Source: Kondoa malvinella (Eukaryota > Basidiomycota > Agaricostilbomycetes > Agaricostilbales > Kondoaceae). Taken from it: 64,000 nt of DNA. The notes beneath the pieces were generated by a model, which made no database searches, had not been told where the DNA came from, and was given only the letters and a program-made list of their open reading frames with translations. Below are positions 12,001 to 24,479 of this stretch, piece after piece. The first letter of the stretch is position 1, and every line of letters starts with the position of its first letter. The stretch covers positions 2,084,331-2,148,330 of the forward strand of contig BCIM01000002.1 of the NCBI GenBank assembly GCA_039545315.1, written 5' to 3'. The position numbers were made by a program, and so were the translations under genes.

Positions 12001-12795
12001 CCAGGTCAGTTCCGTCGCGGCATCGCATGTGCCCGTATTGAGGCCTATGGCAGCAACTCGTCTTTTTCCTGATGATGGCTACGTACACGAAATGCTCTGC
12101 GGCTTATTCGATACAGCAGCAGGTGCTGCAAGCAGTATACCAGTCGAGCTTTGCGCCTATCTTGCACAAGCCATACTCCCGCGTATCGATCCTGCCCTGC
12201 TGCACTATTCTGCCCTCTCAGAAGCTCTGCTACGCTGGCTGGATGGGATTTGTTGGCACCATCCCCGACTGCTGCTCGCGCCTTTATCAGCTAGCAAACA
12301 TGTTGCGGAACTTCTGGCTGCTGTCTACGCTCTACTGCTCCGAAGAAGCGAAGAAGAAACACTACAGCAGCACCTGGATAGCTGTCGAATGCTCGCAGCA
12401 GTATATGATGGTTTACAACGTACGATTACCCCTTTTGAACGATTGCCTGACTGACGAGCACAATAGGTCCGCTCAGACACGTCGATCTACCGCTCCGAGC
12501 TATCCAAGTACAGCTACTACATACTTTAGCATATGATCCTATCTCTACGACCATCCTATCATCCTATCTACAGACTACTCGCGCCATCTTCCGAGCCTTG
12601 GATAAATGCGGTGGACAGCCTTTACAGGTTCAAGTCCTCGATACTTTCGTCAGCTCCTCTTCCGCCAAACCGCACGTCATTGAAGGTGTTCGCCAATTAT
12701 GGGAGGTGATGATGGAAGGCGAGGCATATGCTGGTCCGCTACCGAAGGAGGTCGAAGGGAAAGCGATGGCGACGCTTCGGGTACTAAGACTGTAA
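9078..12795 (+). CDS. XPO4: Exportin-4-like karyopherin
   Basis: Exportin-4 is a RanGTP-dependent importin-beta-family carrier that exports eIF5A and some SMADs. At least nine exons join into a protein of about 1,100 residues, the usual size. The N-terminus (AIEQWKAAVGQGRTALQVTL) splices onto YILQHCTSTPALFQACHLLA; compare the family's ILE.S....QFQAA, where Ran contacts begin. The middle has SQLRWILLVLGYTLTDGAD followed by GESPVVPP, closely matching exportin-4 LLLVAGYLLADD.GETP, then VVLWLTGRWAATYLLSD. The rest is leucine-rich and HEAT-like to a stop at 12795. One intron (10571-10602) is only 32 nt. Another acceptor near 12054 was chosen by phase. The family call rests on these motifs; individual exon edges in the 11.1-12.1 kb part are less sure. 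Confidence 0.75.
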
Positions 12796-12807
12796 CGATC
12801 TTGTAAA

Positions 12808-13965
12808 CTAGACTTGGGGCAGAATTCGATCAGATCGAGCGTGCAGGATAGATTGTAACACACCTCGTGCTTTGGTCCGCTTCTTGTATTCGCTTGGACT
12901 CTCGTAGCTCTTGCTAGACATGGACCACATGCCGATCTTGCGTCGACGAGCACGATCTTCTGCCGCGACGAGCTTGTCGTATGCTTCTTTGCCTCCGTAC
13001 TCTGCTCCTTGGCCTGTGTAGACTGTAGCGACTGTATGAAACTCATTAGATACAGTCTGCAGCCAAAAACACGTATGAGGATTGGTTTCTGCTCAGCGAC
13101 AGACGTGCAAGGGAGGGGAGATGACTGAGTGGAAGAAGCTCACGACCAGCTTTGACCATGTCCAGACTGATGGACGAATGCCAAAGATACGGAAACTTGC
13201 GCACGAACGCCAGACCGATCTGCAAAACAGCAAGACCTCTAAGCGAAATTCGCCAAGAAGGATACTGTCTTACTATCCGACTATACTGATCTTTCCGCAG
13301 CAGCTGAACTTTCACCGTCTTGTGCAGGACGAGCGAGGAAAGGTGGTTATAAGCTTCTTGTGAAAATGCTGTGGACGCTTTCTGCTCGTCATCGATTACT
13401 ATTGTAGTACAAGTACTGACGTTGAGCAGGTTTGCCAAAATGTGCCATCTCTGGTGCATCAGCTCCCGCTATTCGGATGTGAAGCGTTTGATCTTGCAAT
13501 GCTGTGCGACTTGTCTATCCACTTATTGCCTCAAGGCAAAGGAAAGAAAGCAGCGCACCTTTCCTGTCTGTTGGTACTCTTCGTAGCCAGCTTGGAAATG
13601 GCGTGTGATACAGACGAAAGTTATCCGCGTCGCCGACTGTCAAACATTCAGTGAAGGTAGATAAGACCTGGAAAAGGAGAGGACCTCGAGTGACTTTGCC
13701 TTTGATCACTCGTTTGCGAGCGAGTATGGGAGGCTACGGCAAGGGTTCAGACATGTCACAGACCTCTGAGAGAGGTAGTACCGTCACGAATTCAGCCGAG
13801 GGGATACGACCGAAGCGTTTTCGCGCAGCCTAGTAGCACATGAGAAATGAAGAAGAGATAGAGAGAGGCTAGGCTGACAAGTACGCCTAGTAGAGAAGTG
13901 CATGCTAGACCAGCTGAAACGACTGGATCTTGGAGATAAGCCCAGAGTGAAGGATCCCAGTCCAT
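12808..13965 (-). CDS. LCL3: LCL3-type staphylococcal-nuclease-like endonuclease
   Basis: LCL3 proteins are fungal membrane-anchored, calcium-dependent nucleases of the thermonuclease fold. From the ATG at 13965: [19 protein letters not shown], a short hydrophobic anchor, [16 protein letters not shown], then [19 protein letters not shown] and LRRVPTDRK. The catalytic Arg-Glu-Arg set is present in [22 protein letters not shown] and LRKDQYSRI. It ends [20 protein letters not shown], then [18 protein letters not shown] and YKKRTKARG, the standard LCL3 C-terminus. About eight small exons are used; the GTGAGC donor that yields KAGLATVY was preferred over an upstream GT because it restores the family sequence. 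It converges with exportin-4, 12 bp apart. Confidence 0.87.
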
Positions 13966-14131
13966 CAGAGATTGAAAGTGAGCTGGATATCAGCCGAGAA
14001 TGGCTGTTGCTGCTCGACAATTTCATGCAAACAACGTTGTCTGTCAACGTCGAAGTGAACAGATACCTGTGAAGCAATACCTAGCCCTTGAAGGAGGATA
14101 CCCACTGCCTTGGATGGTGATACCATAGAAC

Positions 14132-15774
14132 ATGTCGTCGACCTTTTCCAATGCGCCGTATTACTTTGACCTGACTTCACAAAAGCAACACGATGAAACT
14201 GAAGGAACTTCTTATGCTGGCTCAGGCGGCCTACAAGGTGGACAGCACTCGACTAGAAAAGGTACATAGCCCGTCTACAGGTCCACAGAGTATGCATTGA
14301 TCAGCTGGTAACAGTTTCCTACTTCTTTCCAAAATCAGTTGGCGAATACCATTTTGGTGAAAGGCACCCTATGAAACCACACCGCTTGACACTCACGAAC
14401 CATCTCGTCATCGGGTACGGCTTGCACAAATCAATGGATGTCTTTCAACCTCGCATAGCATCCAAAGAAGACCTACAAGCCTTCCACGACGCAGACTATG
14501 TAGATTTCCTTTCTCGCGTCACACCGGACAACCAGCGCTCTTTCTCCGATGTCCTCAGTCGGTTCAACATTGGTGACGATTGTCCCGTCTTCGACTCGAT
14601 GTATGATTACTGTCGGCAATACTCTGGTGCTTCTTTAGCTGCGGCGAGGCGGCTAGCTTCTGGCAGTACGGATATTGCGGTAAATTGGACTGGTGGCCTG
14701 CATCATGCAAAGAAGTTTGAAGCGTCAGGCTTCTGCTACGTCAATGATATTGTTCTCGGTATACTTGAATTGCTCAGGTCTGTGCGAGTTCCTCCATGCG
14801 ATGTATTTCGCTGATGAGCATTTTCGAGAGACAGAGTGCATGCACGAGTGCTATACATCGATATAGACATTCACCACGGCGATGGCGTCCAAGAAGCTTT
14901 CTACAATTCCAACAGAGTCCTAACCGTCTCTTTCCACAAATACAGCGAAAACTTCTTTCCAGGCACAGGCCACGTTGACGAGATTGGCGCAGACTTGGGC
15001 AAATACTTTTCACTCAATGTTCCACTCCAAGACGGCATCGATAACGAATCCTACATTGCTCTGTACAAATCCATCATGGAGCCTACCATCCATACATTCA
15101 GACCTTCTGCTATTGTTCTACAATGTGGTGCCGATTCTCTAGGTTGTGACCGACTAGGCGCTTTCAACCTCTCGATTTCAGCACATGGGGAATGTGTCCG
15201 ATTCATCAAAGCGTTCAACATCCCTCTATTGGTAGTAGGCGGTGGTGGGTATACAGTCAAAAACGTTGCTCGATGCTGGACCTATGAAACGGCCGTCTTG
15301 TTAGATAAGCAGAATGAAATTTCCAACAACCTCCCTCGGACGGCTTACGATGATTTCTTTGCTCCTGATTACAAGCTGCATCCGCCTTTGACTGGTCGAG
15401 TGGAGAACATGAATACGCGTCAAGGTCTCGATAGGATTAGGATAGCGTGTTTGGAGAAACTGCGGTTCATGCATGGAGCGCCTTCGGTAGCTCTACAAGA
15501 GATACCACCTAGTCTTGCAACATGGTTGGAAGAGGACATAAAGGATGAAGAAGAGAAAGACAAGGATAAAGAAAAGGATGCTCATAAGGGAAAAGGAGAG
15601 TTTTATGAGGATGCGAAAGATCAAGATGTGGAAGAGGTTGCGAGTAGTAAGAAGGGCAGAGGTGGTAGAGGTGGCAAGGCAAAGAAAGGAAGGAGAAAGT
15701 CTGCGGGAGGGTCGATAAAAGGCAAGACTGCAGCTACGCCGGCGACTGCAGCGATGGATGTCGAGATGTCATAG
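14132..15774 (+). CDS. HOS2: Class I histone deacetylase, Hos2/HDAC3-like
   Basis: It removes acetyl groups from histone lysines in a zinc-dependent reaction, in the nucleus as part of a Set3/SMRT-like complex. Three exons: 14132-14261, 14315-14777 and 14835-15774. Key features are [19 protein letters not shown] then [29 protein letters not shown] with the paired catalytic His residues, [18 protein letters not shown] with zinc-binding Asp and His, [18 protein letters not shown] with the second Asp, and [16 protein letters not shown] with the transition-state Tyr. All catalytic residues are intact. The phrase [16 protein letters not shown] places it nearer Hos2/HDAC3 than Rpd3. An unusual extra tail after about residue 430 is a Lys/Glu block followed by RGGRGGK and a basic Ala/Thr end. 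Confidence 0.93.
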
Positions 15775-15858
15775 TGCAAGTGAGTCCATCTACTAATCTG
15801 CTAGTCTTGCCGAAGGCTCATTCTGGCCAGCAGATGGGCCCTTCTATCGGTTCCAGGT

Positions 15859-16169
15859 TCAGCCAATCTGCCTTGTCTCCGCCTGGAAAGGCTTCTTCAT
15901 CTTCTCCCACCAGCTCTTCGTCTTGTCATTTACCGCGTCGATCTTATGCTCGACATTGCTTTCAACATCGGCTTTGGTCTTCAAGATTCGCTTTCGGTAG
16001 AAGAACCAGCCGATGACTGCCGTACTGGCTCAGAGGATATCTAATGGTCTAAAAGGATACGTACGTCCGATGATCACTGCAGTCAAGTCAGCCTCGGCTC
16101 AGTCCTCAGAATCCTCAACTTACAGAGAGCCGGTCCAAAAGTTATCAAGAAGATGATCCAGTCAAGCAT
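15859..16169 (-). CDS. Small membrane protein of about 75 residues
   Basis: Three exons join in phase from the ATG at 16169: MLDWIIFLITFGPALLIIG, then RTTAVIGWFFYRKRILKTKA, then a charged amphipathic tail ending PFQAETRQIG. The N-terminal half is hydrophobic and could span the membrane once or as a hairpin, with a Lys/Glu tail outside. Both introns have GTA donors and CAG acceptors. I do not recognise the family. It converges with the HDAC gene (84 bp). Small proteins of this kind are easily missed by gene finders. Confidence 0.5.
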
Positions 16170-16452
16170 GGTACAGAGTACAAGGAAGGGAACAGAAGCA
16201 ATTCGTGGTCAATAGTAAGCGCGAGAAGCTTAAGCCAGGCTTCATTCCGAATCTGCACTGCCTGGTCATCGCTTTTTTTCTTTTGCGACTGGCCTAGTAT
16301 TTCTGTACCAGCATCGGCGCGTCAGAATCCTTATACGGAACACTTCAGCAGCTTCTCTACTTCTAGTTGCTTACGGTGGCCTACGACTCCCTTTGTCTTG
16401 CTATCTTCAACGCTCAAGTCAGCTCTTTCTCGTCCGCAACCATCCTTCTTCT

Positions 16453-17221
16453 ATGGCCAGCTCGATGATTGATCTGCTCCAACGCACCGTTAATGCATGC
16501 GAGAATGATCTGGAGAAGACTTTCACATACGAGCGGCACAGCAGGTTGCACCATTTTCGAATCATGAAAGCTGGACCTGAAGAGCGGCACCTATATGATC
16601 TACACTACGGAGGCAACACGACGCAAATCACTGATATGAGAGATGTTCAAACTGCTCTGTACGAAACTGGTAAGCCGATTCCGTTCTTTGTTCAGCACAG
16701 TACTCATCCTGCCGCGCTACAGTAGCTCTACCCAAGAAGAGAGCATACCTCAAAGAGCGGTTCATGGAAGACCTAGCACGCGAGCTGGAAGTACACGAGC
16801 GTGAAATGCGCAAGTCCAAAAAAGCTCGCCGGCCAGCAACTCCAGCTCCTCAATCTATGCAGCAACCCTCGCCAATGAGCATTACTAGATTTTCTACGGC
16901 TGAAGAGGTTATTTTTGCTAGTCTTTGGAAATGGGTCACGAAAGGTGCTGTTCAACCTGTCAAAGCTGTCCAACATGAACAGCAGGCGATTCAGAGGGAG
17001 ACAAGCTGGGCGATCCCGCCAGAGACGGCACAGCAGTATGTGAAGGAGAGCGAAGGGCTTGAAGATCGTTTGCATCAAGCTGTACGTCCTTGTGTCAGAT
17101 TCAGTTCCGCAAAGAGCTGAATGGGTCACAGGCATTGAACGCTCAACGTCTACAAAGAGAGACGCCGGACAGAGCCACAGTGATAAAACAATGGAAGGCG
17201 ATGGCATCCGTTAGAACATGA
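16453..17221 (+). CDS. Uncharacterised helical protein
   Basis: Three exons with GTAAGC and GTACGT donors join to a protein of about 220 residues. It starts MASSMIDLLQRTVNACENDL, then ERHSRLHHFRIMKAGPEER; an in-frame ATG 60 bases upstream (MSCYLQRS) is an alternative start. Exon 2 reads VALPKKRAYLKERFMEDLA and a strongly charged coiled-coil stretch, a Pro-rich linker, then ASLWKWVTKGAVQPVK. Exon 3 (ALNAQRLQRETPDRATV) ends at 17221. The helical, charged pattern suggests a complex subunit, but I cannot name one. Confidence 0.6.
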
Positions 17222-17399
17222 CATCGTTCTGCAAATGAACCCACATGCGATGTAGTAGACTACTTTTGCAACAGAAGATCATTTTGATTGAACCACCGAT
17301 CGGACAAAACGAGCAGAGCGACCGCCTAGACAACAGAAATAATATGCATGAAAAGATGACTGGTGTTACAAAAAGTGTCCATATATGCTAGACCATCGC

Positions 17400-18932
17400 T
17401 CAGTGCTTCTCATCCCTCATCTCCTGGTCAGCATCAAACAAAGGACTGCCAACTCTGACATCCTCATACGTGGGCGGGACTTCACCATCTTCAATAACGA
17501 GGTAGACTTTCTCATCATCAATTGATTCAGGTTGAGCGCGACCAAACATCTTGTGAACTAGGAAAGCTAAGAAGATGCCAAGGTGTTTTCCGATATAGAA
17601 GCAAGTGAGACCCTGAAATTCACTCAGATTGATAAAGCAACAGAGAAGAGATAGCTTACACCGATCAAACCGAGGAAGATGGACCCGACAAGCGTTTCGA
17701 GGAAGAAATGTCCCAAAGACTGCCCGACAAAGCTAAGACCGTGTCTGAAGCGTCTTCCGAAACAATTTCCGTGCTTATGGTGTCCATGGTGACGAGCATG
17801 CTCAGGAGCAAGGGGACGACCTTTCCTAAAGCGACTCATGTCGGGACCAGCAGCTAGACCGTAGCGCATCTTTGGGATATGAGCTTCTTGGCGAACTTGA
17901 CCAAACATGGAACCGAGCCATTTCTCGAGAGCTGTAGCGTGGTGCTTGGGACGGAAGGGAGCTGGGACTCGGGATTCATCAATAGAATTGATGCCCGAGT
18001 GTTGGGTGACTGGTCGACCAGCGATAGACAGGGTGTTGATCTCGGCGATACGGCCATTGTTGGTCTTGAGCAGTAGTTGCAAGATTGGAGCGAAGACCCT
18101 TTGCAGAAGCATGAGATGACTTGTTCTAAACTTGAAAAGGTAGCTTACATGGTGTTGTGCTCGAAGGACATGCCCTCGATCTCTTTGATCTAGTACATAG
18201 GTTAGCTTGAACCAAGGCTAGATATAGGATGTCTTACCTTGATGAATAGACCCAAGCGCCGCATAGTAATCCTGTCATCTTGCGCAAGAGCAACCAATTC
18301 ACCGCCCGCTTTTAACCCAACAGCAACAGGTACTTCCTCGCTTGTGATCTTGACTTCAAGAGAGACAATACCCTTGCTCATGCTTTGGCTCATAGCTTCG
18401 ACATTCTGAGGTTCGTAAAGGGCAGAAGGCAGATTCTCTCCCAAGCGATAAGACTCTGCTTTGACCATGGCGACTTGAGCGTCTACTGGACCATCTAGAG
18501 GGTATTCTTGCTTGTTGATCATCATGCATCCGCGCTTCTTGTTGAGCGAGATTTCGAGTCCGATATGCGTGATGCGTTCCAGTAGTAGGGCATGCTGGGT
18601 CTCGTCTACCAGATCGTCCTACAGACATACAGACATTAGAGAGCATCTCAAGATACAGGCAGAAGCTACTAACCACGCGAGACAGCTGAATTGAGATCTG
18701 ACCATCGTCCAGCGCAGTCTTGGAATTGCCGATAGCCACTATGAACAGATCAATTAACCTGATACCAGCATAGACCAGCGTGTACTTACCTTCAGTGTGC
18801 TCGTAATCCTTGAGCGGGACAGCACAGCTGCACGCTGCGACTATCGCAATGACATTACATTCTCAACTGCTTGTTCTCGATATAAGCATCAGAGCGCTTA
18901 CATGCTAAGCCGAGCAAGCTGGAGAGTAACAT
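17400..18932 (-). CDS. Secretory-pathway single-pass membrane protein, unknown
   Basis: Several exons join from the ATG at 18932. The N-terminus MLLSSLLGLAFAACSCAVP is a good signal peptide. A lumenal beta-rich region follows: VAIGNSKTALDDGQISIQL, LERITHIGLEISLNKKRG, VAMVKAESYRLGENLPSAL and VPVAVGLKAGGELVAL. Then come IKEIEGMSFEHNTMVFAPI and a His-rich stretch (HARHHGHHKHGNCFGRRFRH). A C-terminal span, FLETLVGSIFLGLIGLTCFY plus HLGIFLAFLVHKMFG, leads into an acidic cytosolic tail ending EMRDEKH. The predicted topology is type I. The whole chain is in phase, so the gene is real, but I do not recognise a domain. Confidence 0.65.
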
Positions 18933-19059
18933 GATTGTTATGGGTATAAAGTAGTTGGATGGGTAGTACTGGACGACCCGTCGTGAGGAAAGAAGACGCA
19001 TTCCGTCCGTCATCACGGGATTATGACAATGGGAATCGCCACTCTCTGTGTATACGCGC

Positions 19060-20765
19060 TCATCTACATAGATGCTCTAGTCTATCAGGAAAGAGTAGCT
19101 GCTCTGTTCCACTGCCTGTCTGGCGCGGCATCGATTCCTGGAATGTAAATGAGCAGTGCAGTAATGACGTGTTGTAACTCACTTCTGGGTGTATAGGCTG
19201 GTTGCGCGAATGGAAAGGCGGAGTAGCTCTAGGTGGGGCATGAGAGCGCGTGACGGGCGGACCAGAGAGGAAAACGACAGCTGTATATGTAGTTTAGCAC
19301 TTTTGACATGCATGAACTTGACGAGCACTCACCAACGCCTTTCACCATATGATGCACCAATCCACCATCCTCTGTCGATTTTGCTTACTTCATTTCCTTG
19401 GTTGGAAAGCGAGCGACTGACCATGCATGACCTTGCGCTTGATCTCCAATAACCCATCTGCACTTATGCTCTTCGCTTGTCTGACCAACCTCCTCAAGGC
19501 ACTAGCTTCAGCAGCTTCTTCTTCCCCTCTCGAAGCATATACGAATGCTTGGGCTGAACCGAGACAATTACCTACTATCCGGAATGGATGTCCAGGTACT
19601 GTGAAGCTACATTGGATCAACGAAAGAGAAGACTAAGACATGCTCACCTTCATTCGAAGAGGAGAGGAAAAAATCATCCCCATCAGCCGAACCAAGCGCA
19701 CCAACCGGATCTTGAGGTTTATAAAGCTCAGGATCATTCAGAGGCCGATACACCGGCTCGTTGTACACCAATTGAGGACTAGGCTTGTTCCATCTCAGGT
19801 CATTGCGTAGTTCTTCTTCACTTGCATAGGGATTGACATGGGCGCTCTGATGTCGACGTAAGTGGTCGTGAGGCGATTTGATCTGTGTCTGTTGGTGTTG
19901 AATAGGAAGCTTAGGTGAAGCTAGTGGTGTGCGGCTAGGTGATGGTAGTCGAGAACCAGCGACGGCTGCGATTGTACGTCTGCTATCGATCAGCTTTCGA
20001 CAGTACACTGAAAGCGCAGAATTCACGGTGAAAGACTCCCAGCTGTCGGTGTACCTCGCAGACTCTTTCTAGGCGATCCTTTAGGTGTCATATGCAGGAC
20101 ATTACCATCTTTCGGGCTGAGGAAGGAAACTGAACCGGAAGGTGGTAGCGGAACATCTTCAGGCTTGACCGACTTGGGTGAAGAGGTATGCAGTGATTCT
20201 AGGATCTTGCTCAGTGCCGCTGTTTCTTTCTCTAGGGCGGCTTGTTCTTCGACCAGCAGGGCCATTTCAGCAGCACTTCAAGTCGGTTCAGCTGTCGACC
20301 GTGACACACAGGAAGGCAGTCACACCTCTCAGGCGATATTGATTGCTGTGTCGCTGATAAGCCAGCGACAGACGTAGAGCAGACAGAACGTGCAAGCAAT
20401 TTCTCGAGCTCTTTTGAATCTACCTCTTTCGGGGTAGCTCTGGCAGTCGGTTCAGGCAATGACAAGGTCTCTGTTGCTGTGACGTTCACAGCCTGCTTTG
20501 GCGTTTCTTGTTGAGCCAGACAGAGAGCATCTGGTTCAGGTCGTTTAGGCAGATTGCGTAAAAGCGATTCTCTGCGGGACAGCCGCTGTCAGTCTAGAGA
20601 TGGAATAGGAAGCAGATAGAAAGCACGAAGCAAGCCAGGGACTCGCGCCTGATGTTCCGACGTAAGCCTGAGTGAGATCCGACTGTTTTTGAAGCGAGTC
20701 TCACCGATGGACGCCTCGAAAGCGCGCAAGAACGAATGAGAGGCAGGAGAGTGCACAGACATAGC
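19060..20765 (-). CDS. Uncharacterised Ser/Pro-rich protein with a conserved-looking middle
   Basis: About eight exons join in phase. The start is MSVHSPASHSFLRAFEASI (an alternative ATG lies at 20813). Next come ESLLRNLPKRPEPDALCLA, then a coiled coil (MALLVEEQAALEKETAALSK), a Ser/Pro/Thr linker, and NPYASEEELRNDLRWNKPSP. The part most likely to be a folded domain is VPGHPFRIVGNCLGSAQAFV through EEEAAEASALRRLVRQAKSI and VHHMVKGVAVVFLSGPPV. It ends HLCR at 19060. The disordered regions and coiled coil suggest a cytoskeletal or signalling scaffold, which is only a guess. Confidence 0.55.
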
Positions 20766-22253
20766 AGAAATCACAGTAACACAGCGACAGGCAGGAGTAT
20801 GAGAGGAAGACAAAAGGGTCGAGCGCTCCGCTCAATCAGCCTTTAACAGATTAACCTATTACGTCCATGCAGCGCTTTTACGCAATGCGCAGTACCGAAT
20901 GATCAGCGACACTTGCTCGGGCAGAGAACGAGAGCATTTGGGCCTGCAAATCCAGGACGACTCGGTGCTTGTCGTGATCCAACAGTCAGGCGCCCGGAAT
21001 TCGCATGAAGTACCTTTTATTATAGCCTCTTCTCTTGCGCAAAGTCTCCTCGGCCGTGCTTTCTTCTGCCTCACAACGTCGCCCGGCTCTAGATCTTTGA
21101 AGTTCGCTGCTATGAGATCATAACAGCCAGACAGCACCATGTGAAAGAAAGAGTCTCGACAGCTCTATCTTGGCAGAGAGCGATCTCCTGGGCTTCGGCT
21201 TGGACCACTTTCAGTCCTCAACAACCTGCTATCGCTGCTCAGATCAACGAAGTGGGCCGCGAAGTTGATGACCTACATTCGGCACTCGAGATCAACCCAA
21301 TGGATACACAAGGCAATCGGGCAGCCTGCCTGTTCAGTCAGCCTGTACTCTTCACTCTGCTCGAGCTCTTTCTAGAACATGTCATCGGGCAGGCAACCAT
21401 ACGGCACTCAAACATCAGACCTTTCAGAGATTCCTTGAGCGCTTTGATCCCCACCTGCACTCGCATACTAGAGTCTTTTCGCACGGCAAAGAAGAAAGGC
21501 AGACAACAAGACAGGCGGGCGACTGTCAACATCCGTCGATCGAGTCTCTTCGCATAGCTGATCAAGAGCCTGCAGACCATATCGGAGAAAGACGAATAAA
21601 CCATGTCGAGCTTGTTAAATCGCGACTGTCTCGGGGCTACCAGCACAAGATACTCAGAAGGATAGAAGTATAAATGATGAACAGCGAACGGGACTAGTAA
21701 CATATTCAAGTCGCAAGGGGCTCCGCGAGTATGGTCAAAGCAGACAAGCAGACAGAACGCATGTATGCAATGGCCTCGCAGCAGCGACAGTGAAGGACAT
21801 GCTTGGCGACCCCGAGCTGGGTTATTATCGTCTGACGCTTTGTCGAATGGAATCTCGCGCAATGGGCACTCGCACGGTTATGATAGCAAGTGAACTCGTT
21901 CTCGACCTTACAATTAGCCAGCGGGAGAATACTGTGTACAGCCCCTTTGTCAACGGCAAATCCGCGTCTCTCTTTCTCTCCTTTTCCCTCTCTTCCATAC
22001 TTGCCGTTAGGTTGCCGATCAGAGGGAGGCAGTGCAGAGGCAGTGCAATTGCATCAATTAGCCGCCCTCGAGGCTGTGTTGCGGAGAGTTTTAAAGCCTG
22101 TCTTGGCGCGATCTATCTTTTTTTCCCCACCATGCGCTCTCGAACCTAAATTTGGCAGGCTTTTTAACGCTCTTCTTTATCTCCAGCTCTCTCTCTTCTT
22201 TCTCCACAGCGAGGCCCCAATCCTTAGCAGTCTTAGCACATCCTCTTACCAAG
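20766..22253. promoter_or_regulatory. Long divergent intergenic region upstream of the sugar transporter
   Basis: About 1.5 kb between divergent starts. Just upstream of the transporter (21965-22010 and 22180-22205) there are CT-rich tracts on the + strand, typical of strongly expressed fungal promoters. Frames of 138 codons (+, 21141-21557) and 174 codons (-, 21338-21862) overlap each other. Neither shows a recognisable domain, so I do not call either as a gene. Confidence 0.35.
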
Positions 22254-24479
22254 ATGCAAAGACAAGACTCATTCTTTAGTGATGAAAAGGCTTCACCAGA
22301 AGAGGTAGCGCAAGTTCGCAAGCGCACTTCGACCTGGAAGTCCAGTGCTTCCGGCGCACATGCTAGAACAGCTGCTCAATACAAGGCTGAAGCTGTACCA
22401 GAGCCCAAAGAAATTCACAAGTAAGTTTTCTTGCTACACTTTACCCCGCTTTGCTCAAGTCTGGACTAGCTTCCGCACTTATGGAATTGCTCTCCTTCTG
22501 TGCATGGGTGCTGCTGCCTATGGCTACGATACCGGGTGAGTGGACAACCGGCTCGAGGCTTTGCGGGGGCTCATGTCTTCTTGCAGATTCTTCGGCGGAA
22601 CTCTAGCTTTACCCTCTTTCAAAAGGGAGTTTGGCCTTACAACTACTACCAGCTCTACTTCGCAGAATCTGGTCTCCCTCTTCCAAGGTGGTTCTTTCTT
22701 TGGTGCTGGTACTCAATTGCCATTCACCGAGAAATTTGGTCGCAAATGGTCCATCCTCTTCTCCACTCTTCTCTTCATCGCTTCTGCTTTCGCTCAAACA
22801 TTCGCAGCTGGCTCGGTTGGTGCTTTCATGTTTGGTCGATTCCTAGGTTTGTTCTTCCCTTTTGGCACATGTCAACTGCGCTAACAATCACACGCTTTAA
22901 GGTGGTTATGCTGTCGGTTTCTTGTCATTGGTCATCCCTGTCTACCTGTCCGAATATGCTCCTGCTTCCATCAGAGGTCGGCTCGTGGGCTTCTTCGATA
23001 TCTTTATCCAAGTCGGGACCCTCGGTAAGCCAATCTCTCAATGTCACATCTAGTATCCTGTCTAATACCTAGATCAGGTGGCTTCTGGGTCAATTATGGG
23101 ATCCAGTCAACTTTGGAGTCCAACCGCTTCCAATGGCAACTTCCTGTTTTCATTCAATTTTTCCCTGCTGCGATTCTGTTGATCGGTATCTTCTTTGTGC
23201 CGTGAGTCTGCAACTACCTGCAGCTTCAAGTGGCTCACATATTTGCGACTATAGCGAATCGCCCAGGTGGCTGATGTCAAAGGGTCGCAACGAAGAGGCA
23301 GCCAAGGCCCTCGTTAAAATCCGCAAACGTATGTCTACTGCATTTGCTTGGAGCTCAAGCTGACAATCTGTATAGTACCCGAAGACCATCCGTACATGCA
23401 ATACGAACTCAGTTCCACTCAACAACAAGTCGAAGCTGAACGTGCTATCCGCGGTGACGCAAGCCTCTTCGGCCTGGTCAAAGAATTGTTCAAGTCCAAG
23501 CCTCACATCAAGCGTGTCGGTCTCGGCATTGGTCTTATTTTTTTCAAGACTTTTTCTGGTGTTCAAGCTGTCAACTACTACTCGCCTAGAATTTTCGAAC
23601 AACTCGGATTCAGCGGCACTCGCAACTCGCTCTTTGCAACTGGCATCTACGGTACAGTCAAGTTCGTCTGCAGTATGTTTCCATCAAATTCAGCATCACG
23701 GCCAATTTCGCTGATTTTGCGTTCCTAGCATTGATCTTCGGTCTCTTCATCGTCGACAAGATCGGCAGACGTCTTCCTCTAATGTTCGGTAGCACTCTCA
23801 TGGGCGGGTGCCTGTTCTACATGGGCGCTTATCTTACCGCTGTTGGTCCTCGTGATGGCACAACTGAAAGGACTGCTGGCGACTACACTGTGATCGTAGC
23901 GTTGTTCCTCTACGCTGCAACCTACTGTTTCGGGTTTGCGCCACCTTTCCGTAAAGATACATTGGCTGATCTTCACATTTGATAGATGGAACTCAGTCCC
24001 GCTCACTCTGATCTCTGAAATCTTCACGGTTCGCTATCGCACGATATCAATGACACTCTGCCTTATGTGGCAATGGCTCGTTACCTTCGCCATTGTTCGT
24101 ATCATGCCCGAAGCTTTGAACAACATTGGTGCCGTAAGTTCTGCCAAATCTGTTTTCAGGCTTCAAGCTGACAGTGATTTGACAGAGCACTTACTTTGTG
24201 TTTGGGTCCATTTTCCTGATGGCCACACCCTACGTCTACTTCCTCATTCCGTGAGTGGCCTTCACCACTTTTTTTGCTGACGCATCCGCTAAAGTTATTC
24301 TTTCTCCCTACAGCGAGACCAAGGGATTGTCGCTTGAGTACATGGACCGCCTCTTTGGCTCTACCAAGGAAGGCGACCTTGAACAAGCCGTCAGCGGTTC
24401 ATTGGAGAAAGAGCAAGCTTCCTACATCGAAAGCATTCCTATGACCCCCGCACCAAAATTGCCAGCTGTCAGAGAGTAA
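22254..24479 (+). CDS. MFS sugar/quinate-type transporter
   Basis: A 12-span proton-sugar symporter of the plasma membrane. Ten or so exons join from the ATG at 22254 (MQRQDSFFSDEKASPEEVAQ). Family signatures are MGAAAYGYDTG then FFGGTLALPSFKREFG, GRKWSILFSTLLF, GYAVGFLSLVIPVYLSEYAP followed by ASIRGRLVG, VPESPRWLMSKGRNEEA, FKTFSGVQAVNYYSPRIFEQ, VDKIGRRLPLMFGS, and the C-terminal PETKGLSLEYMDRLFG. The loop with NYYSPRIFEQLGFSG resembles fungal quinate/hexose carriers. The N-terminal 55 residues are a Ser-rich cytosolic tail. The substrate cannot be read from the sequence. The long CT-rich upstream region fits regulated expression. Confidence 0.92.

Noticed and set aside
21141..21862. Overlapping frames of 138 codons (+) and 174 codons (-) upstream of the sugar transporter
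   Set aside because: They contradict each other, have no recognisable domain or good splice extension, and lie in a CT-rich promoter region.
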